Shown one piece after another: positions 35,419 through 47,792 of a stretch of 64,000 bases of DNA. Within the stretch, counting starts at the first letter, position 1. The number at the start of each line of letters is the position of its first letter. This stretch comes from Dermacentor variabilis. Its lineage: Eukaryota > Arthropoda > Arachnida > Ixodida > Ixodidae. The position numbers were made by a program, and so were the translations under genes. The DNA lies in contig NC_134574.1 in assembly GCF_050947875.1 (NCBI RefSeq), positions 105,331,469 to 105,395,468 of the forward strand, written 5' to 3'. The notes below the pieces were generated by a model. It was not told the origin of the DNA. It searched no databases and worked only from the letters and a program-made list of their open reading frames with translations.

Positions 35419-35441
35419 GGGGGGGGGGGGGGGGAGGGGGG
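35419..35441. repeat. G-rich homopolymer run
   Basis: Sixteen G, one A, then six G, directly after a T run. Confidence 0.9.
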
Positions 35442-35480
35442 ACACCCAAGACATGCATCAGGCAAAATGAAGGGTTTCAA

Positions 35481-35700
35481 AATTAAATAATTAATTAAGT
35501 AATAGGGTTTTACGTGCCAATACAACTTTCTGATTATGAGACACGTCCTAGTGGGGCACTCCGGAAGTTTGGACCACCTGGGGTTGTTTAGCGTGCACCT
35601 AAATCTAAGTACATGGATGTCTTCGCATTTTGCCCCTATCGAAATGCGGCCGCCGTGGCTGGGATTCGATTCCGCGACCTCGCGCTTGGCAGCCTAACAC
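35481..35700 (-). repeat. SINE copy, head truncated
   Basis: Minus-orientation tail and body match 24951-25187 (GGGTTTTACGTGCC, GACCACCTGGGG, GTGCACCTAAATCTAAG, AAATGCGGCCGCCG). The copy stops after the word for the first part of the tRNA-like head (GGCAGCCTAACAC), so the A box is missing. Confidence 0.8.
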
Positions 35701-35819
35701 AAAAGGAAGTGTTTCCTCGAAGTGTGATGAAACACATGACTTCGTTAACGATGCAAAATGATTGCAACAATACAGGTATGCGCATATCAACGTTGTATGA
35801 TTTTGGGTATACAGCTTAC

Positions 35820-35820
<1 letters not shown>

Positions 35821-35850
<30 letters not shown>

Positions 35851-35955
35851 TGTATGTATGTATGTATGTATGTATGTATGTATGTATGTATGTATGTATG
35901 TATGTATGTATGTATGTATGTATGTATGTATGTATGTATGTATGTATGTATGTAT
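35821..35955. repeat. (TATG)n microsatellite, first block
   Basis: About 34 tetranucleotide units. Frames reading Met-Tyr-Val-Cys or Ile-His-Thr-Tyr here are artefacts. Confidence 0.97.
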
Positions 35956-36110
35956 TGAAGCGTATGAGCCTTCGAATAGAAGATGAAGAAGCGCAGGAAC
36001 CGCGGTTGAGGAGAAGAAAAGAAGGAAGTTAGAATAAAAGGTAAACAAGATGGACGCCAGTTCCACAGCAATACTTTCCGTCTGTTGTGTCCTTTAACTA
36101 GGAACGCTCC

Positions 36111-36239
36111 ATGTATGTATGTATGTATGTATGTATGTATGTATGTATGTATGTATGTATGTATGTATGTATGTATGTATGTATGTATGTATGTATGTAT
36201 GTATGTATGTATGTATGTATGTATGTATGTATGTATGTA
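36111..36239. repeat. (TATG)n microsatellite, second block
   Basis: About 32 units of the same tetranucleotide in the same orientation, separated from the first block by 155 bp of unrelated sequence. Confidence 0.97.
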
Positions 36240-38600
36240 CATGTGTGCGTGCACCTATGTACGTGCGTGCGTGTGCACATGTAAACACATATGTATGCTA
36301 CTTACACACTCTCGAATTCTTGAAGGCAGCAAGCGGCAAAAATTTGTAGCAGATTAACATATCGCTGTTTTACTCTTAGAGAACATTATAATAAAGCTTA
36401 TATACATCGCGAAGTCAAATGAAGGAATGTAAAAACTCATATGCGCCCTACAACAACGAGTTCTTTCTTTTCTTTTTCTGAGCGAAGCTCACGGTCTATG
36501 CGGCAGTGACGCAGAACACTTTTTATTTCTAGTCGTATACATACTGTTTGGACAAGGCCTAATATTTTTTGGGAGTTCAGGCGTTATTGGTTCTGTGAAA
36601 GGTCGAAAATTTTAAGGAATTGAAACAACGCCTCACACATCGAAGAGGGCCATGTGCATGGAACGCTGAATGCTTTAAACAATAAAAATCAACCTTCCGC
36701 GGTCTAATAATGCAGAACCGTAGCTAGTTAGGCGAGCCGTTACAACTGCGACGTACAATATTTGCAACAGCGCTCGTATTGTGTTTTCCTTTGTTAAGTC
36801 TCTATGTTCTGTTTCCTTCGCGCTGTAACTAAGAATGTCTAGTAGTGCGGCAAGCTTCATTGATAACATTACACTCAACTTGCGCATAAAAGTAAACACA
36901 GGAAACACATCACGCCAAATAAGACCCGCTATATAAGAGGACGAAGATGGGGTTACCTACTTCCAATTCCTCTGGTCACCTCATCAAAAAGACGGGTTTT
37001 TTTTTCGCTGAAATAAGCTTACGGACGCCACAACATTCTGTAGTGGCGCCCTCATAGAAGACAGCCAGAAAAAACGTAAGTAAAAAAAAAAAAACACGAG
37101 CACTAGAGAGTGTTTGTGAGAGGTTCTCCACCGCCTCCTCGTCCTTGACGAGCACAAGTAGCAGCTTTGTTCTACCCAGTTTACGAAAGAGAAAGCCCAC
37201 AGCGTGCCTAGTTTTCCGTTTGCTCACGACAAGAAGGCTTCATGTCAGTTGAGTTTCTGCTTCAGCCAACAAAGACAACTCCGCTTCTTTGTGCCTCTCC
37301 ACGCAAGAAGCACCCGCACTTCCGATTTCTTCTTCGCGTTATGTGACTTTTTTTTTTTTTTTCATTTCTTTTGTTCCACCCATCTGGTTCTGTGGGTTGC
37401 AAACACAGGAAAACAGCGGCGCACTCTGCTCTCCGCATGGCCTCGCGTACAGAGGCGGCTAGGCTTGGCTTGGCTCCCGGACTCATGCCGACTTTTGCTC
37501 GGTCCTCGCTCGCTGCTGAGTCGTCTGCTACGTAGGCTTAGTGCATTTTGTTTTTCTTCGTTCTTCCCTTTTGCTCCCGTTCCCGCGTTCTCATCGTCTG
37601 CAAAGTTTGCTTTCCTTGGCTTCCCTCGTGTATTTCGAGGTAAAGACGAGGCTTTGTGCGCGGCTCTGTGCGGTGAAAAGTCAAACCGAACCTATGTGTT
37701 CCTTTCCGGCGTCTTCGGCTTCGTTGCATCTCGGACGTCGGACCACCTTTTCAGAATTGCTCGTGCGTTTTCTCTCTTTTTTTTTTCCTTTGTTTCTATT
37801 TTTCTAAATGTTGTACTGACTTTCTCAGTGTGCATGCTTAGTGACCTGTGCTTCTTGGTTTTCTGCATGACCTCCTGCCCTTTCGACTGCTTATGCACGC
37901 GTTTCCGCTCACTCGGTTCGCAAAAGAAAAACAAAAAACAAAAACGCAGAGTGCTCGGATATCGATTGGTGAGAACAAAAGGTTTCAGCGGATATCAACA
38001 GCAGCTGCAAGTGCAGGGAATCGCTTAGCGGTGTGTTCTGATACTGCACGGCGATACTTCACGGCGCCACAGCATAAGTTTTCAAAACAAGCAAACAAGG
38101 CGCACCTGTGGTGCCCATGTTTCGTTGATGTCCTGCGCTGGCACTTATGCCTGGCTGTGGGTCCGGTACGTTTCGTGATTTTGTGGGCCACAAGTGCGTC
38201 CACCAAACTTGTCAGAAGGTATCCGCTCATCCCTATTAATCGCAATTCTCCAACTCTGGTATCCACTAGAACAGCGCCAGCGTCTTTAAGGTGGTCGCAG
38301 CACTGCTTAAGGGAGAATGCGACAGGTTGAGACTGGGTGATGACGTAAGAAATTTTGGCAAGCTCTGTGCCACATCGTGTCTCTTTGTACCATATTGTAT
38401 GAAGCGGTCGCATACTACGTGTGACAACCTTTTATGTTGTCTCAAACACTTTATTTCCTCTTTCTTTTTGTTTGTTTTTATTTCTTTTTTATCTAATATT
38501 TTCCACTCTGAGTTTTAGCGATGAGTGCCTATATAAGCGAAGGCCTACGTTATTTAAATCTACTTCGCTATTTCTCTCTTATTTCTGTGAAAAATACACG
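36240..38600. other. No gene recognised; long T-rich open frame judged spurious
   Basis: The frame at 37204-38028 (274 codons) is Phe/Ser/Leu-rich, spans T and CTT-rich sequence, and has other open frames overlapping it in the same place. No signal peptide, domain or motif is convincing. T-rich DNA depletes stops on one strand, which explains it. Confidence 0.45.
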
Positions 38601-38710
38601 GGCAGAAAGGCATAGAGACTAAATTTGCAGGTGATTTGCTACCCTTCATGGGGGAAGGGGGAAGCAGGGAGGCGAGGACGAAACGGGAAAAAAAGGTGAG
38701 GGTAAATGAA
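38601..38710 (+). repeat. GCTACCCT-family repeat, copy 3
   Basis: It contains a CAGAAAGGCATAGAGACTAAA word, then GATTTGCTACCCTTCATGGG and GGAAGGGGGAAG. The order follows copy 1 at 1575-1690 with substitutions. Confidence 0.45.
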
Positions 38711-38981
38711 GGGCGTAAGAAGTTATGCGAAGATGTACCATCTGACATTAGGGGTCATCGATAAAAGCATCAGTGTTATCGGCGGAAAAAAGGTTTTCAG
38801 GGAATGACCGTGTTAGGTAATTGGAACGCAAGAATGAATACATAGGACAAAAAATGACCATATGTCACACCGGTAGATAAGCACGACGCAGACACTGACT
38901 GGAGCAGTAAACCTGGCACGTTTTCAACAAACATTTCGCCATACGATGACACTGTTGTGGTCGCTTTATGCTATGCAATTC

Positions 38982-39183
<202 letters not shown>

Positions 39184-39630
39184 TGCACAGCTTCCTGCTA
39201 CCATTACAGGGTCTCTGAGGTTCCTCCTCCCCGTAATTTTAACACATCCATCCGGCGACATATTTTACGATATATATCTAAGTAATTATAGCGAAACGCT
39301 GTTTTCTTTTCTGTCTGTGTTTAAAACATATTTTGCACATTTCTTTTATTTACTTTTTGTTTTCCTTTGAGCTCCAACAGCACCATTCCATCGCCGAAAT
39401 CTTTACCAATGACTGGAATGCAAAAAAAAAAAAAGAAATCTCAGCGCACCCCGAATCAGGAACAAGGGAGATATCGGCTGTGTTCAGAGAAAATAAGAAA
39501 GCCGTTTCATCGGCTAGAAGCATGGATGAAACAAGAATTCAATTGCCTATCGTCTCAACGGTACTGAAGAAGTCATTGCCCTTCCACTCTGTGAAGAAAG
39601 GTGACCAGGGAAGCTTTGTATGGCAAACTG
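39184..39630. other. No gene recognised
   Basis: T-rich then A-rich. The 119-codon frame at 39333-39692 has no motif and runs into the repeat that follows. Confidence 0.4.
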
Positions 39631-39830
39631 CACCTCCGCCGTGGGTCGACCCGACATTGCACCATCTTAAGGATCGGCCCACGTATGGTTAGTGCTTAAG
39701 GCCTGTTTCACCTCCGCCGCGGGTCGACCCGGCATTGCACTATCTCCGGGATTGGCACACGTTTTTTACTTACAGCAACGGCACGAAAATTGCCTTGGAC
39801 GGTAGAGGTATGCAGCTTCGCTGTAAAAGA
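39631..39830 (+). repeat. Duplicated CACCTCCGCC repeat, 78-bp spacing
   Basis: CACCTCCGCCGTGGGTCGAC at 39631 and CACCTCCGCCGCGGGTCGAC at 39709 each continue into CCCGRCATTGCAC and GATYGGC-CACGT. Both lie just after GGGAAGCTTTGTATGGC and before GTATGCAGCTTCGCTGTAAA. It looks like a partly duplicated dispersed repeat. Confidence 0.65.
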
Positions 39831-39839
39831 CCACAGCGC

Positions 39840-41004
39840 CCACTTGTCTTGCCCATGCGTTCTTGCAGGGACGACCGCTACCGTATATGCATTGGGACCG
39901 TTGAAACGCCCGCTTTCGACTTGCTAAAATAGCGCTCGAGTGTGTATCTCTGTGCAGGCTCCCTAGTGTCGCGATCTCGACATCAATATTTCAAGTTTTT
40001 TTTAGGAGTTTCGGCCGCTGATTCAATTGCGGTAGCTGGTGCGCGGAACAGACGTGGTCGGCCCATTTGTTGCGTAATCTAAAGGACGTTATATCGTCTC
40101 ACAGCCACCGGACCATCCAGCGGCGATGGCCAAATCTTGAGACGAGAAATTTTATATATATGTGGTCCTTTAAGCACCACAGACTGCTAAGCTTTCGCTA
40201 TGGTTCTAAGCGCTATTTGGAGCTGATTTCGTGAAGTTCGCTGCACCTACACTCATAATCCCTCACATTACTTTGTGACAAGCCCCCGTGTACTACTGCG
40301 TAATAAATTACGAACGTTATGGCGTCGGAAAATGTCTCGGCTCTTTAAGCTGCCGGTTTCGTTGCGCCAGTTAAAATGCTCTCGACGACTCTAGCTCGCT
40401 TTGCCAACTTTACTTTTATTTGCCTTTTTGTACGAGCTATTGCAGTATTCTACTCATATAGCTTATGAGAGCAGGGTCATAATTTAGCATTACAAGGTGC
40501 TTTTTTTTTTCGTTGAACCATTCGTTCTATTTTCTGTCGCTGCTGAAAATAATGGATGTAACTCTTCAATTGTATTAGCTACGAGAAAGAGAAATGTAGG
40601 AGAAGGACAACTGTAACAACACGACATAAGACAAAAATAGTCGCGAAAGGTAAAAAAAAAGAAATATGGGAAAGAAAGCAAAATTAAGATAGAAAAACTT
40701 GATTTTTTAAAGCTTTTTCTCTAGGTATTCCTTTCGTACGAGTTGGAGCCTTTATTCATAGATGTACCGTCGCACGGGCAAGTGACATTGAGCTCTCGCG
40801 TTGCTGATGGATCGGGTACTGAGTATTTTCATTTTTTATGACAGTGATCAAGGAAATAGTGGTATGTCAGATAGCGCTACAAATCCTCTTCTCTTAATTT
40901 GTCGGTGTTCTCGAGAAAATGCAAAAAATGAAGAAAGAACAGATGCTATAGTGACAGCAGTTTTTAAGCGCGCACACACGCATATAATATATAGAGTAGA
41001 ATCT
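39840..41004. other. No gene recognised
   Basis: No motif-bearing frame and no recognised repeat. Confidence 0.45.
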
Positions 41005-41095
41005 ATTGACAAGAAAGACAGAGAGGTCGACCTGAGCTACTGCGCTCTAGCCTGCTACTCTGCACTGGGGAAGAGGGAAAGGGAGTGAAAGTACT
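41005..41095 (+). repeat. GCTACCCT-family repeat, copy 4
   Basis: It contains GAAAGACAGAGAGGTCGACC, CTGCTACTCTGCACTGGGG and an A/G-rich tail. It directly abuts the minus-strand LINE terminus that begins near 41101, so one probably inserted at the other's end. Confidence 0.5.
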
Positions 41096-41100
41096 GGGTT

Positions 41101-41600
41101 GGATGATGATGATGATGAGAGAAGTGGTGAATGCTTATGTACATGAGACAGTTGCTTTTCTAGAGCCGCTAGTCGAGCTTGGTGTCCCGCAGAAACTTCA
41201 ACAACACTTTAGTTGCGCGCATTGAAGTTGCCGTGTCAGGCCATGGGCCGAGGATAGCTTCCTCCGACAGCGGTTGCCTGCCAACGCTGGCTAGAAAACT
41301 TTCCAACATCCTTCGCTCCAGCATGTATGCTGGTCAATCGTACAGTTTGTGTTCCAGTGTTTCAGGCATCTGGCAGTGTTCACAATTAGGGCTGTTCGAG
41401 GGGCCGATGAGGTGCGCGTAGCGACAGGTGGAATCAACTCCCAGCCGAATCCTGTGTAGCGATGACGTTTTCCTCCGCGTAACCTTCGGGGGCAAACAGG
41501 ATTTACCGTCTGGGTACATCATATACAGGCGTCTGTGGATGTTGTCATCGTGGGCTTTGTATGCCTTTGCAAGGTCCTGCATGAGTACCTTGATCATAGA
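41101..41600 (-). mobile_element. LINE 3'-terminal fragment, minus strand, (ATC)n tail
   Basis: Read on the minus strand, an ORF2 C-terminal region is followed by a stop at 41171-41169, a short 3' UTR and an ATC microsatellite at 41117-41102. Only about 500 bp remain. The tail type differs from the CT tails of the copies at 9343-9870 and 10777-11810. Confidence 0.75.
41169..41597 (-). pseudogene. LINE ORF2 C-terminal fragment, frameshifted
   Basis: The frame 41597-41334 contains KTSSLHRIRLGVDSTCRYAH and then C-x2-C (PNCEHC) followed by LEH, which is the start of a CCHC-type motif like those at 9346-9807 and 10777-11697. Near 41340 the homology passes to another frame that ends KVLLKFLRDTKLD and a stop. 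The frameshift shows this copy is dead. No endonuclease, RT or RNase H part lies upstream on this strand. Confidence 0.7.
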
Positions 41601-44600
41601 GTTGGTGTCCGGTCGCGAGTATGCAATTCACGCAAGAAAACACAAATGCTTGGAGGCAGTTCACAAGATTCTAATGTTCATGTTGAAATGCAAATGGTGT
41701 GCCTCGATGATAACAAAAAGATACAGCGCACATGAACGCGCACACAGAAGAAGCGGGAATACGATAAGGGAAGTCACTACGCAAACAGAAATACATTAAG
41801 ATGTTGACAAATTGAATTGCTCCCGCGAATACTACGTCTTGATCAAAGTTACAACAATGAGAAGGATTAAAATTGAGATATTCCCGAGTGGTTGAGACAT
41901 GTCGCCGGTGACATTAGGCATACCGCTGAGGTCAGGTCAGTGATCGTATTCACGAGACCTTTCATTTATGCGTGCTCTTTGTCACCAGCTGGTCGCCTTC
42001 GCTAATAAGGCGCCTAGCTTAAGCTCGGTGGATATCTAAATACATGGGGAAAGTGAAATCGTTTTTGTCGGCGACCACGGGACCATATTTGATAAAGTTT
42101 TTTGCATTTAAAGGAACACACGAAGGTCTAATGACTGCTTTTAGCGAATCTTCCATTTAGGCCGGCAATATTCTTCATAAAAATTGTTGAAAATTGCACT
42201 TTCAGAGAGCAAAACTATGATGTTTACAACCCTGCAAATCAACAATAAAAAACGACATCGCTTTTCTGTAAGCTGCCCCGAACAGCATATATACAGCGGA
42301 CAAATTTGATGTATTATACACGGCTTTCAAATACACCATTAATACGTCAGTAGCAGCTCTGCAATACCTCTGTAAACGGCGTAACAAATTCATGTAATGT
42401 ATAAATTATTATATAAAATTTGTCAGCTTTGGTTATTCTGACGGATGTTATTTACAAAACTGCGATATCTTTTCTCGATGCAGAGTTGTGGATTTGCTAA
42501 CTTCGACCTCCTATAATGTTGAACGTTACCGATTTTCAGCAAGTCTTGTTAAAGAATTCAAGCCATAAACCGAAATTCCAAACAGTCCCTAGAACATAAC
42601 TTTTTCTCTCAGCTGACGAATATTTCATGAAACTCGGAGCATGAGTTATCTTAGAAGAGAATTTTTGCGTTTTACACGTATTTGGTTGGGCGGGGTGGGA
42701 GTTGGGGCCGAGCTAAAGCTCCCTCCTAGAGGAGCAATTCTAGCCTTAGCACCTCTTTGTGAATACGGACCCAATTCTTAGCAAATCGGCATGCTGTAGA
42801 GAGTTACAAGAAAGACAAAGATTGATGTCATCATTATCAGCACCAAGCTAGAAAGGAGATATCACCATACATCCACACAAGTTTCTCGGTGAAGAGCTTG
42901 ACTTTCTCTTGGTACGCCTATCTTCAGCAGCGAGGTGCAAGATGTAAACAGAACAATATGAACGTCACACTGACACTCATTAAGTAAATATCTGCTCTCG
43001 AACGAACTACCACGCGGCGACTGAAGAGGGGAAAAAAAGCGCTCGGGGACAACTCCTATTTTCGTATTATGATCATGCGAAACGCATACTCTGATTTGAC
43101 GACAGCAGTGAGAAATTTAAATCAATTTATTGCGTTGAAACAGCGAGCCAATATTTGCCAACTACAGGAAAGGAACGTTTTATTTTTTCCGGCCTAACAT
43201 CTTTTGCTATAATTTCCTCCAGTTAGCGTAATTCCAAAATAGTTATTGCACGAAGTTTATATATTTGTTACTGCTCAGAAAAGAAGATATTGAAATTCTG
43301 CCTGCCACACCATTTAAACCGGACGAGCCGACTTCACTGCATCGCTGCTTTCGCGGTAGCACTGGGTTCTTTGTGCGCGTTTTCTTAAAGGCCTGCTTAC
43401 AAATTACTGATATATATTTTAAGTCTGCGCGTAATATACCTATATAACCCAATAAACACTGTTTACGGTATTCAATGATTATTTTTACTCCTGTGCTGCT
43501 TTGTTCCGAATAGAATGCCTCAGTCCTTTTTTTCGCCTTTCCGCGTTATTTTTTTTTTTTTTTGCAATCTCTCCAAGGTAACTTATCGGCTAAGTCAAAA
43601 TTATATCGAAAATAATCGGCAATCTTTATTATTTTATTATGTTTGTTCTAGTCCAACATATCCCTGAAACGTTTTTTCAATGAAGATGAAAAAGAAAACT
43701 ATTTTTCTTTGCTCAACTGTCCTCTTGAAGTATTGCAAGGGCAATAAAGAAAAGGAAATGAGTACGTATGAATCAGGTGCAAAAGTTTATGATGTTTTTT
43801 TAGGCACATCGTGCTATAAATTGCGTACTGCATCGACACACTACTTTCTGCGCCAGGGATGCCTGTGAGTTTTTTGTTCGAATTGCGGAAAGCAGCTACC
43901 AAAAGTTCAACGCGATACGAACATCACCCTTAGGTCGAACCTATCTACTTCACCGACGACGCAGTAAGGCTGAACCGGTCTCAACTCAGTCACACTCCAT
44001 CATGCGTCCACACAGTTACCCTTTTCCTTTATTGGTGAGCGATGTGTATGGGAGACAGTTGTGAACTGCGAGTGTCAAAAGTGCGCTTCAGGTCCATCAC
44101 CTTGGTCGAGTGTTTACGTCTATCTTTCGGACAAGCTCGCACGCGAGTAGTGAGGAGGCGCCAGTTCTGCGGAGCCGATAAGGGCAAAATTTCGTTTGAC
44201 GGGCTTCGTCACGCAGCCCCGCTCAGGTTATACTTTTACCCAATCCCCGCACGGTCATGTCACGGGACGTGTTTGGCAAGGCGTTGCAGGCAGCGCGAGC
44301 TGAAGCTAACATGAGTTGTACGCCGTCTCCACGTTCCATCTTTCCCTGCCAAAGTGAGCCGACATTTCTTTTTTTTTTCTTGGGCAACTATAACACAAAA
44401 GCGCACGAAGGCGAACAACCGAGAAAGTTCGTCTCAGCAAATCTCGTCTCAACAGTCCACCCACACACGGCCAGGGTTGCAGATTGTCTCGATATAAGGT
44501 TCCGAGAAGCGGTGTGCAAGGAAGTCCATCCAAGATGTGCGTGTACATACTGTACACACACATCGCTGCTGCCGCTGCTGCCGTCTGCCGACGGAGGCCA

Positions 44601-45960
44601 TGTCTTCCAGTCCCGCCGGCGACGTGAGGTTTTGACAGCTACCGCCCAGCGCCGAGCGCGTGATGGATGCACCGATCGGTCAGGCATATCCAACAGGGAC
44701 CACTAGGGGGAGGGGGGGGGGACACGTCACTGACGTATTTCTAACGCAGAACCCTCTCCCGTGCCCATCAAGCCTTGCTTACTTTTCCGGTCCATCCGTT
44801 GCACGGGCGCCGCAAACTCTACAAGCATCCCTTTCTTCCCTCAACTTCTCTCTTGCTTCCATCGTTCTGCGTTCGTCCAATCTACTTCTTTCAATCAAAC
44901 CTGCGCATCCCATTCCTGGTTGCATTAGGGAGTAACGGAATACTCGTAGCGTAAACTGAGGACGCATGGTAGGAAGAAGATTCGCCGTTACCTCAAGAGT
45001 GCGTGGGGGGCGGAAGGTTTGTATTTGAAAGTGCCGACGGGTCTGAACAGGAAGGGTGGGTGGGAGTGGGGTGGCATCGTTGGTTGCGAATTGATCCCTA
45101 GGCTCCCTATGTGATGTGACGTGCGTGTTTGCGCATCCGACAGCACTTCCTGTTGGCGAGAAGATTGGGTTTGAAGTGGAACGAGCCATATCAGTGGCAT
45201 AGATAACCGGTTTTGATGGAAAGCATTCCGAAGGGGATGAAAGGAGGTGCTTTGAACTGTTCCTTCGATGCAGTTATTCGCTTTGTTTCTTGGACCGCGT
45301 AGTAACGTTACCTAGTTGTCAAGCAGTTACATGCAAACGTATCTGCTGAGTTATGCGCCATTTATTTGTTTATTTATTGAGAATGCTTTGTCACTGCACG
45401 TGAAGCTTCTGCAGTGAAGTCTTCTCGACAAAGATGGACAATGTTTAAAGTAATTTTTCGGGTTTAAGTGACACTATAGCATCTGCGATATCTTCTCAGG
45501 TTTTCAGTTCCTCTAAAAGTTATCAAAAGTTTCCCGATAGCAGCTCTCCGTTTGTGATGGAGTATTCGGGGGAGTTACTAGTCAACACGTGAAAATAACC
45601 ACGTAGGCATGCCTGCAAGGCACATTGTGACATTTTTGTGGTGTCTGCAGCAACTATATTGAAACAGAGTGGCGTGGATTTTGCCAGATCAATGGGAAGT
45701 ATAACTAGTTTCGATAAATTAGCTTGTAGAGCGCATTTAGAATAATTTCGGTAGCACCTGTGAGGCTTAAATGGAAAGGCTCGCCTTCAAGGCTAGGTTT
45801 ACTAACACAGCATGCCGAAATCCGGGTGAGTTAATTTGATTGGTAAGGTATTTGTTAGGAAAAAAAAGGAAGCCCCGATTGCCCTAACCATAGACTTTGG
45901 CCAGTTCTGGCGTATGTAGAATATCTTGCACATGCTTTTTTGCGGTAGCACTTGTATGTG
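41601..45960. other. Long stretch without a recognised gene or element
   Basis: Overlapping open frames at 44.0-45.2 kb (up to 149 codons) are mutual shadows without motifs. The word TTTGTGAATACGGACCCA near 42757 is a dispersed-repeat-like word; a related word on the opposite strand lies near 54027. AT-rich sequence prevails at 42.1-43.9 kb. Confidence 0.4.
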
Positions 45961-45969
45961 CACTCCAAG

Positions 45970-46500
45970 CGAATTTCTGCCGTCGTCGTCGCCGTCGCCA
46001 AGATATACCGTGTTACGTCAAAACGATCACATCGTCGGCGCGCGCCGTACGCTCTATATGACAGTCAAGGCTTGCGAGTGTCACCCAAAAATCGCAGCTC
46101 AATCTCGCGCGTGCGACGGAGGAAAGTGGAGCGGAAGCGCGCCGTCTCCTGTCGCGCTCGATACACGGGGGAGGGGGGTGCGAGGAAGAGGGGGACGTTC
46201 TACTCTGGCGGCTGCTGCTTACGGCGCGGCCGCGCGGCCGCGCGGGCGCCGTGCCTTGAAAGCTGTCTGCGCTGTGGACATAAGTGCGTGCCCGCCCGGG
46301 CCTCATCTTCAAAACGACCTGCGATGTGGACAAGGTGCATGCTCCAAGTGCCAGTAGCTTCGCATGGGCTGTGCTTTCGACGTTCATTTCGCGTTGGAGC
46401 GAGTGACAACACCAACGTCAATTTGCACGCTGCTGCTGCCGCTGCCACGTTTCCTCACTCCAGCGTTTGCGACGGCGAGTTTTCGCGGTCATTGAGCGCG
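45970..46500. other. GC- and CpG-rich block with a 20-bp perfect palindrome
   Basis: The sequence is much richer in CpG than its surroundings. It includes a 20-bp perfect palindrome at 46224-46243 made of alternating GCGCGGCC words. Overlapping frames of 124-192 codons on both strands follow from GC-richness. I have a vague recollection of similar GC-rich dispersed repeats in ticks. A promoter-type CpG island is the alternative. No gene is seen beside it. Confidence 0.5.
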
Positions 46501-46524
46501 ATTGGTTATTGTTTACCTGAGCAC

Positions 46525-46650
46525 GCGTGACACCGTGCTTGGTAATTTAGCTATTAAGCATTGCACTGCAGATAAAACTACTATCCTTACCTCGTATAGC
46601 TGTCACATAATTTGTTATCGCAACCGATGCTTCGTCCTTCGAGCGAAACG
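46525..46650 (+). repeat. Dispersed repeat shared with 10331-10470
   Basis: Shared words are GCGTGACACCGTG, GGTAATTTAGCTATTAAGC, GATAAAACTACTATCCTTA and ATAATTTGTTATCGCAA. This copy lacks about ten bases before GATAAAAC that are present in the other. It lies directly after the CpG-rich block. Confidence 0.65.
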
Positions 46651-46838
46651 GCCAGTTTCTTTTTTGTGTGCGTGTGTGTGTGCTGCAGCTCTGCACCATC
46701 ACTATGTATCTGCCATGCTTCCTTCTGGGTTTATTGCAAGCTTCTTCAGTTTTCCTTGAACATGAATATTAACGCCATGGGTATAGACGTGTTGGCTAGA
46801 GCCTAGAATTCTGCAAAGATTGACCATTAATATTATTA

Positions 46839-47470
46839 CTAAATATACTTACTTACAGAGTAGAACGAGGGCGAAGACGAAGCTACAGGGAAGTACCTGT
46901 TCGTGCTGAGTACAGCCGAGCTGAGGCACGCCGACTCTTCTTCTTTCTGTGGCTCAATCGCGCAGTGCTGCAACATTTTCCCCTGCGGCAGACGAAGCTC
47001 CTTAAACGACCTAAAGGGACCTGTGATGGTACTGCTAGAGTATGGCTCCGTGAACAACATGCCTCCCATGCTCCCATGTGAACGACGATTACTGACCGTC
47101 CCTTTGGCGAAGACATAGTTAACATCACTCAAGCGAGCGAGTATAACGAACGGTCCCGTGTATGTGGCGAGAAACTTGCGGTACAATTACTTTTTGCGAA
47201 CAAGTTTGCACAGCCAAACATAGTCACCGGGATTAAATCTGACGGGTATATGCCGCGTATCGCAGTGAGACTTGCAGTGGCTTTGTGAGGACAACGTCCC
47301 CAGATGCGCCAGTCAACGTGCTTCTTCAACGCGACAGAGAGTTTGGGTGATTGGAGGATATTCTTGTCACGATAAATGTAGAACAGCGCCCAGAAAGCTC
47401 TGGGGAGTCCATGCCTAAAGCAAAAAGAAAGGCGCATATCCTGTAACTTCATGCTTCGCAGTATTGTACC
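46839..47470 (-). pseudogene. Gypsy integrase C-terminal region, frameshifted
   Basis: Homology alternates between frames from 47470 to about 46850. Segments resembling the LxxAYNT..TPFxLxYG region come first, then KFLATYTGPFVILARLSDVN near 47180. The last 200 bp code a low-complexity tail that I cannot assign. Confidence 0.6.
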
Positions 47471-47471
47471 T

Positions 47472-47792
47472 TTACGTTACAAGACGTAAGACGGTGTCCC
47501 AATTTTCGTGGTCAGCGGTGACATAAATTGATGGCACGTTAGTAAGGGTCCGATTCGTCCGCTCCGTGAGGCTACAGGCTTGCGGGTGGTAAGGAGTGAA
47601 ATGACGATATGCAGAAACACAATGCTGTAAAAGTTCTTCATTGACGTCGGCGGTGAATTGCCGTCCATGGTCACTGATGACAAACCGTGGAACGCCGTGA
47701 CAATCTAGGGCTTGATGCACTAAACACGAAGAGGCCTCTGCTGCACTGACAGATGGAAGTACCACCCTTTCCGTGTATCGAATAAGATAATC
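47472..47792 (-). pseudogene. Gypsy integrase catalytic core with D,D(35)E residues
   Basis: The first Asp codon (DYLIRYTE word) lies at 47792-47790. The 97-codon frame beginning at 47765 carries the second Asp in ISDHGRQF (residue 32) and the Glu in YHPQACSLTERTNRTL (residue 68), with exactly 35 residues between them. All three catalytic residues therefore survive although the frame is broken on both sides. In life this core joins element DNA to the target. Confidence 0.85.

Noticed and set aside
35821..36239. CRISPR-like array
   Set aside because: Units are 4 bp with no spacers, in a eukaryotic context.
35605..36357. Tyr-Ile-His-Thr and Met-Tyr-Val-Cys repeat proteins
   Set aside because: Translation of the TATG microsatellites.
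37204..38028. 274-codon open frame on the plus strand
   Set aside because: It is Phe/Ser/Leu-rich over T-rich DNA, overlaps other open frames, has no motif and no codon pattern like a host gene.
42690..42780. Regulatory hairpin around GAGCTAAAGCTCCCTCCTAG
   Set aside because: Looks like part of a common dispersed repeat ending in GTGAATACGG. There is no adjacent gene to regulate.
45952..46530. 192-codon frame and overlapping 143- and 124-codon frames in the CpG-rich block
   Set aside because: Several frames on both strands are open together, as expected from GC-rich DNA. No motif.
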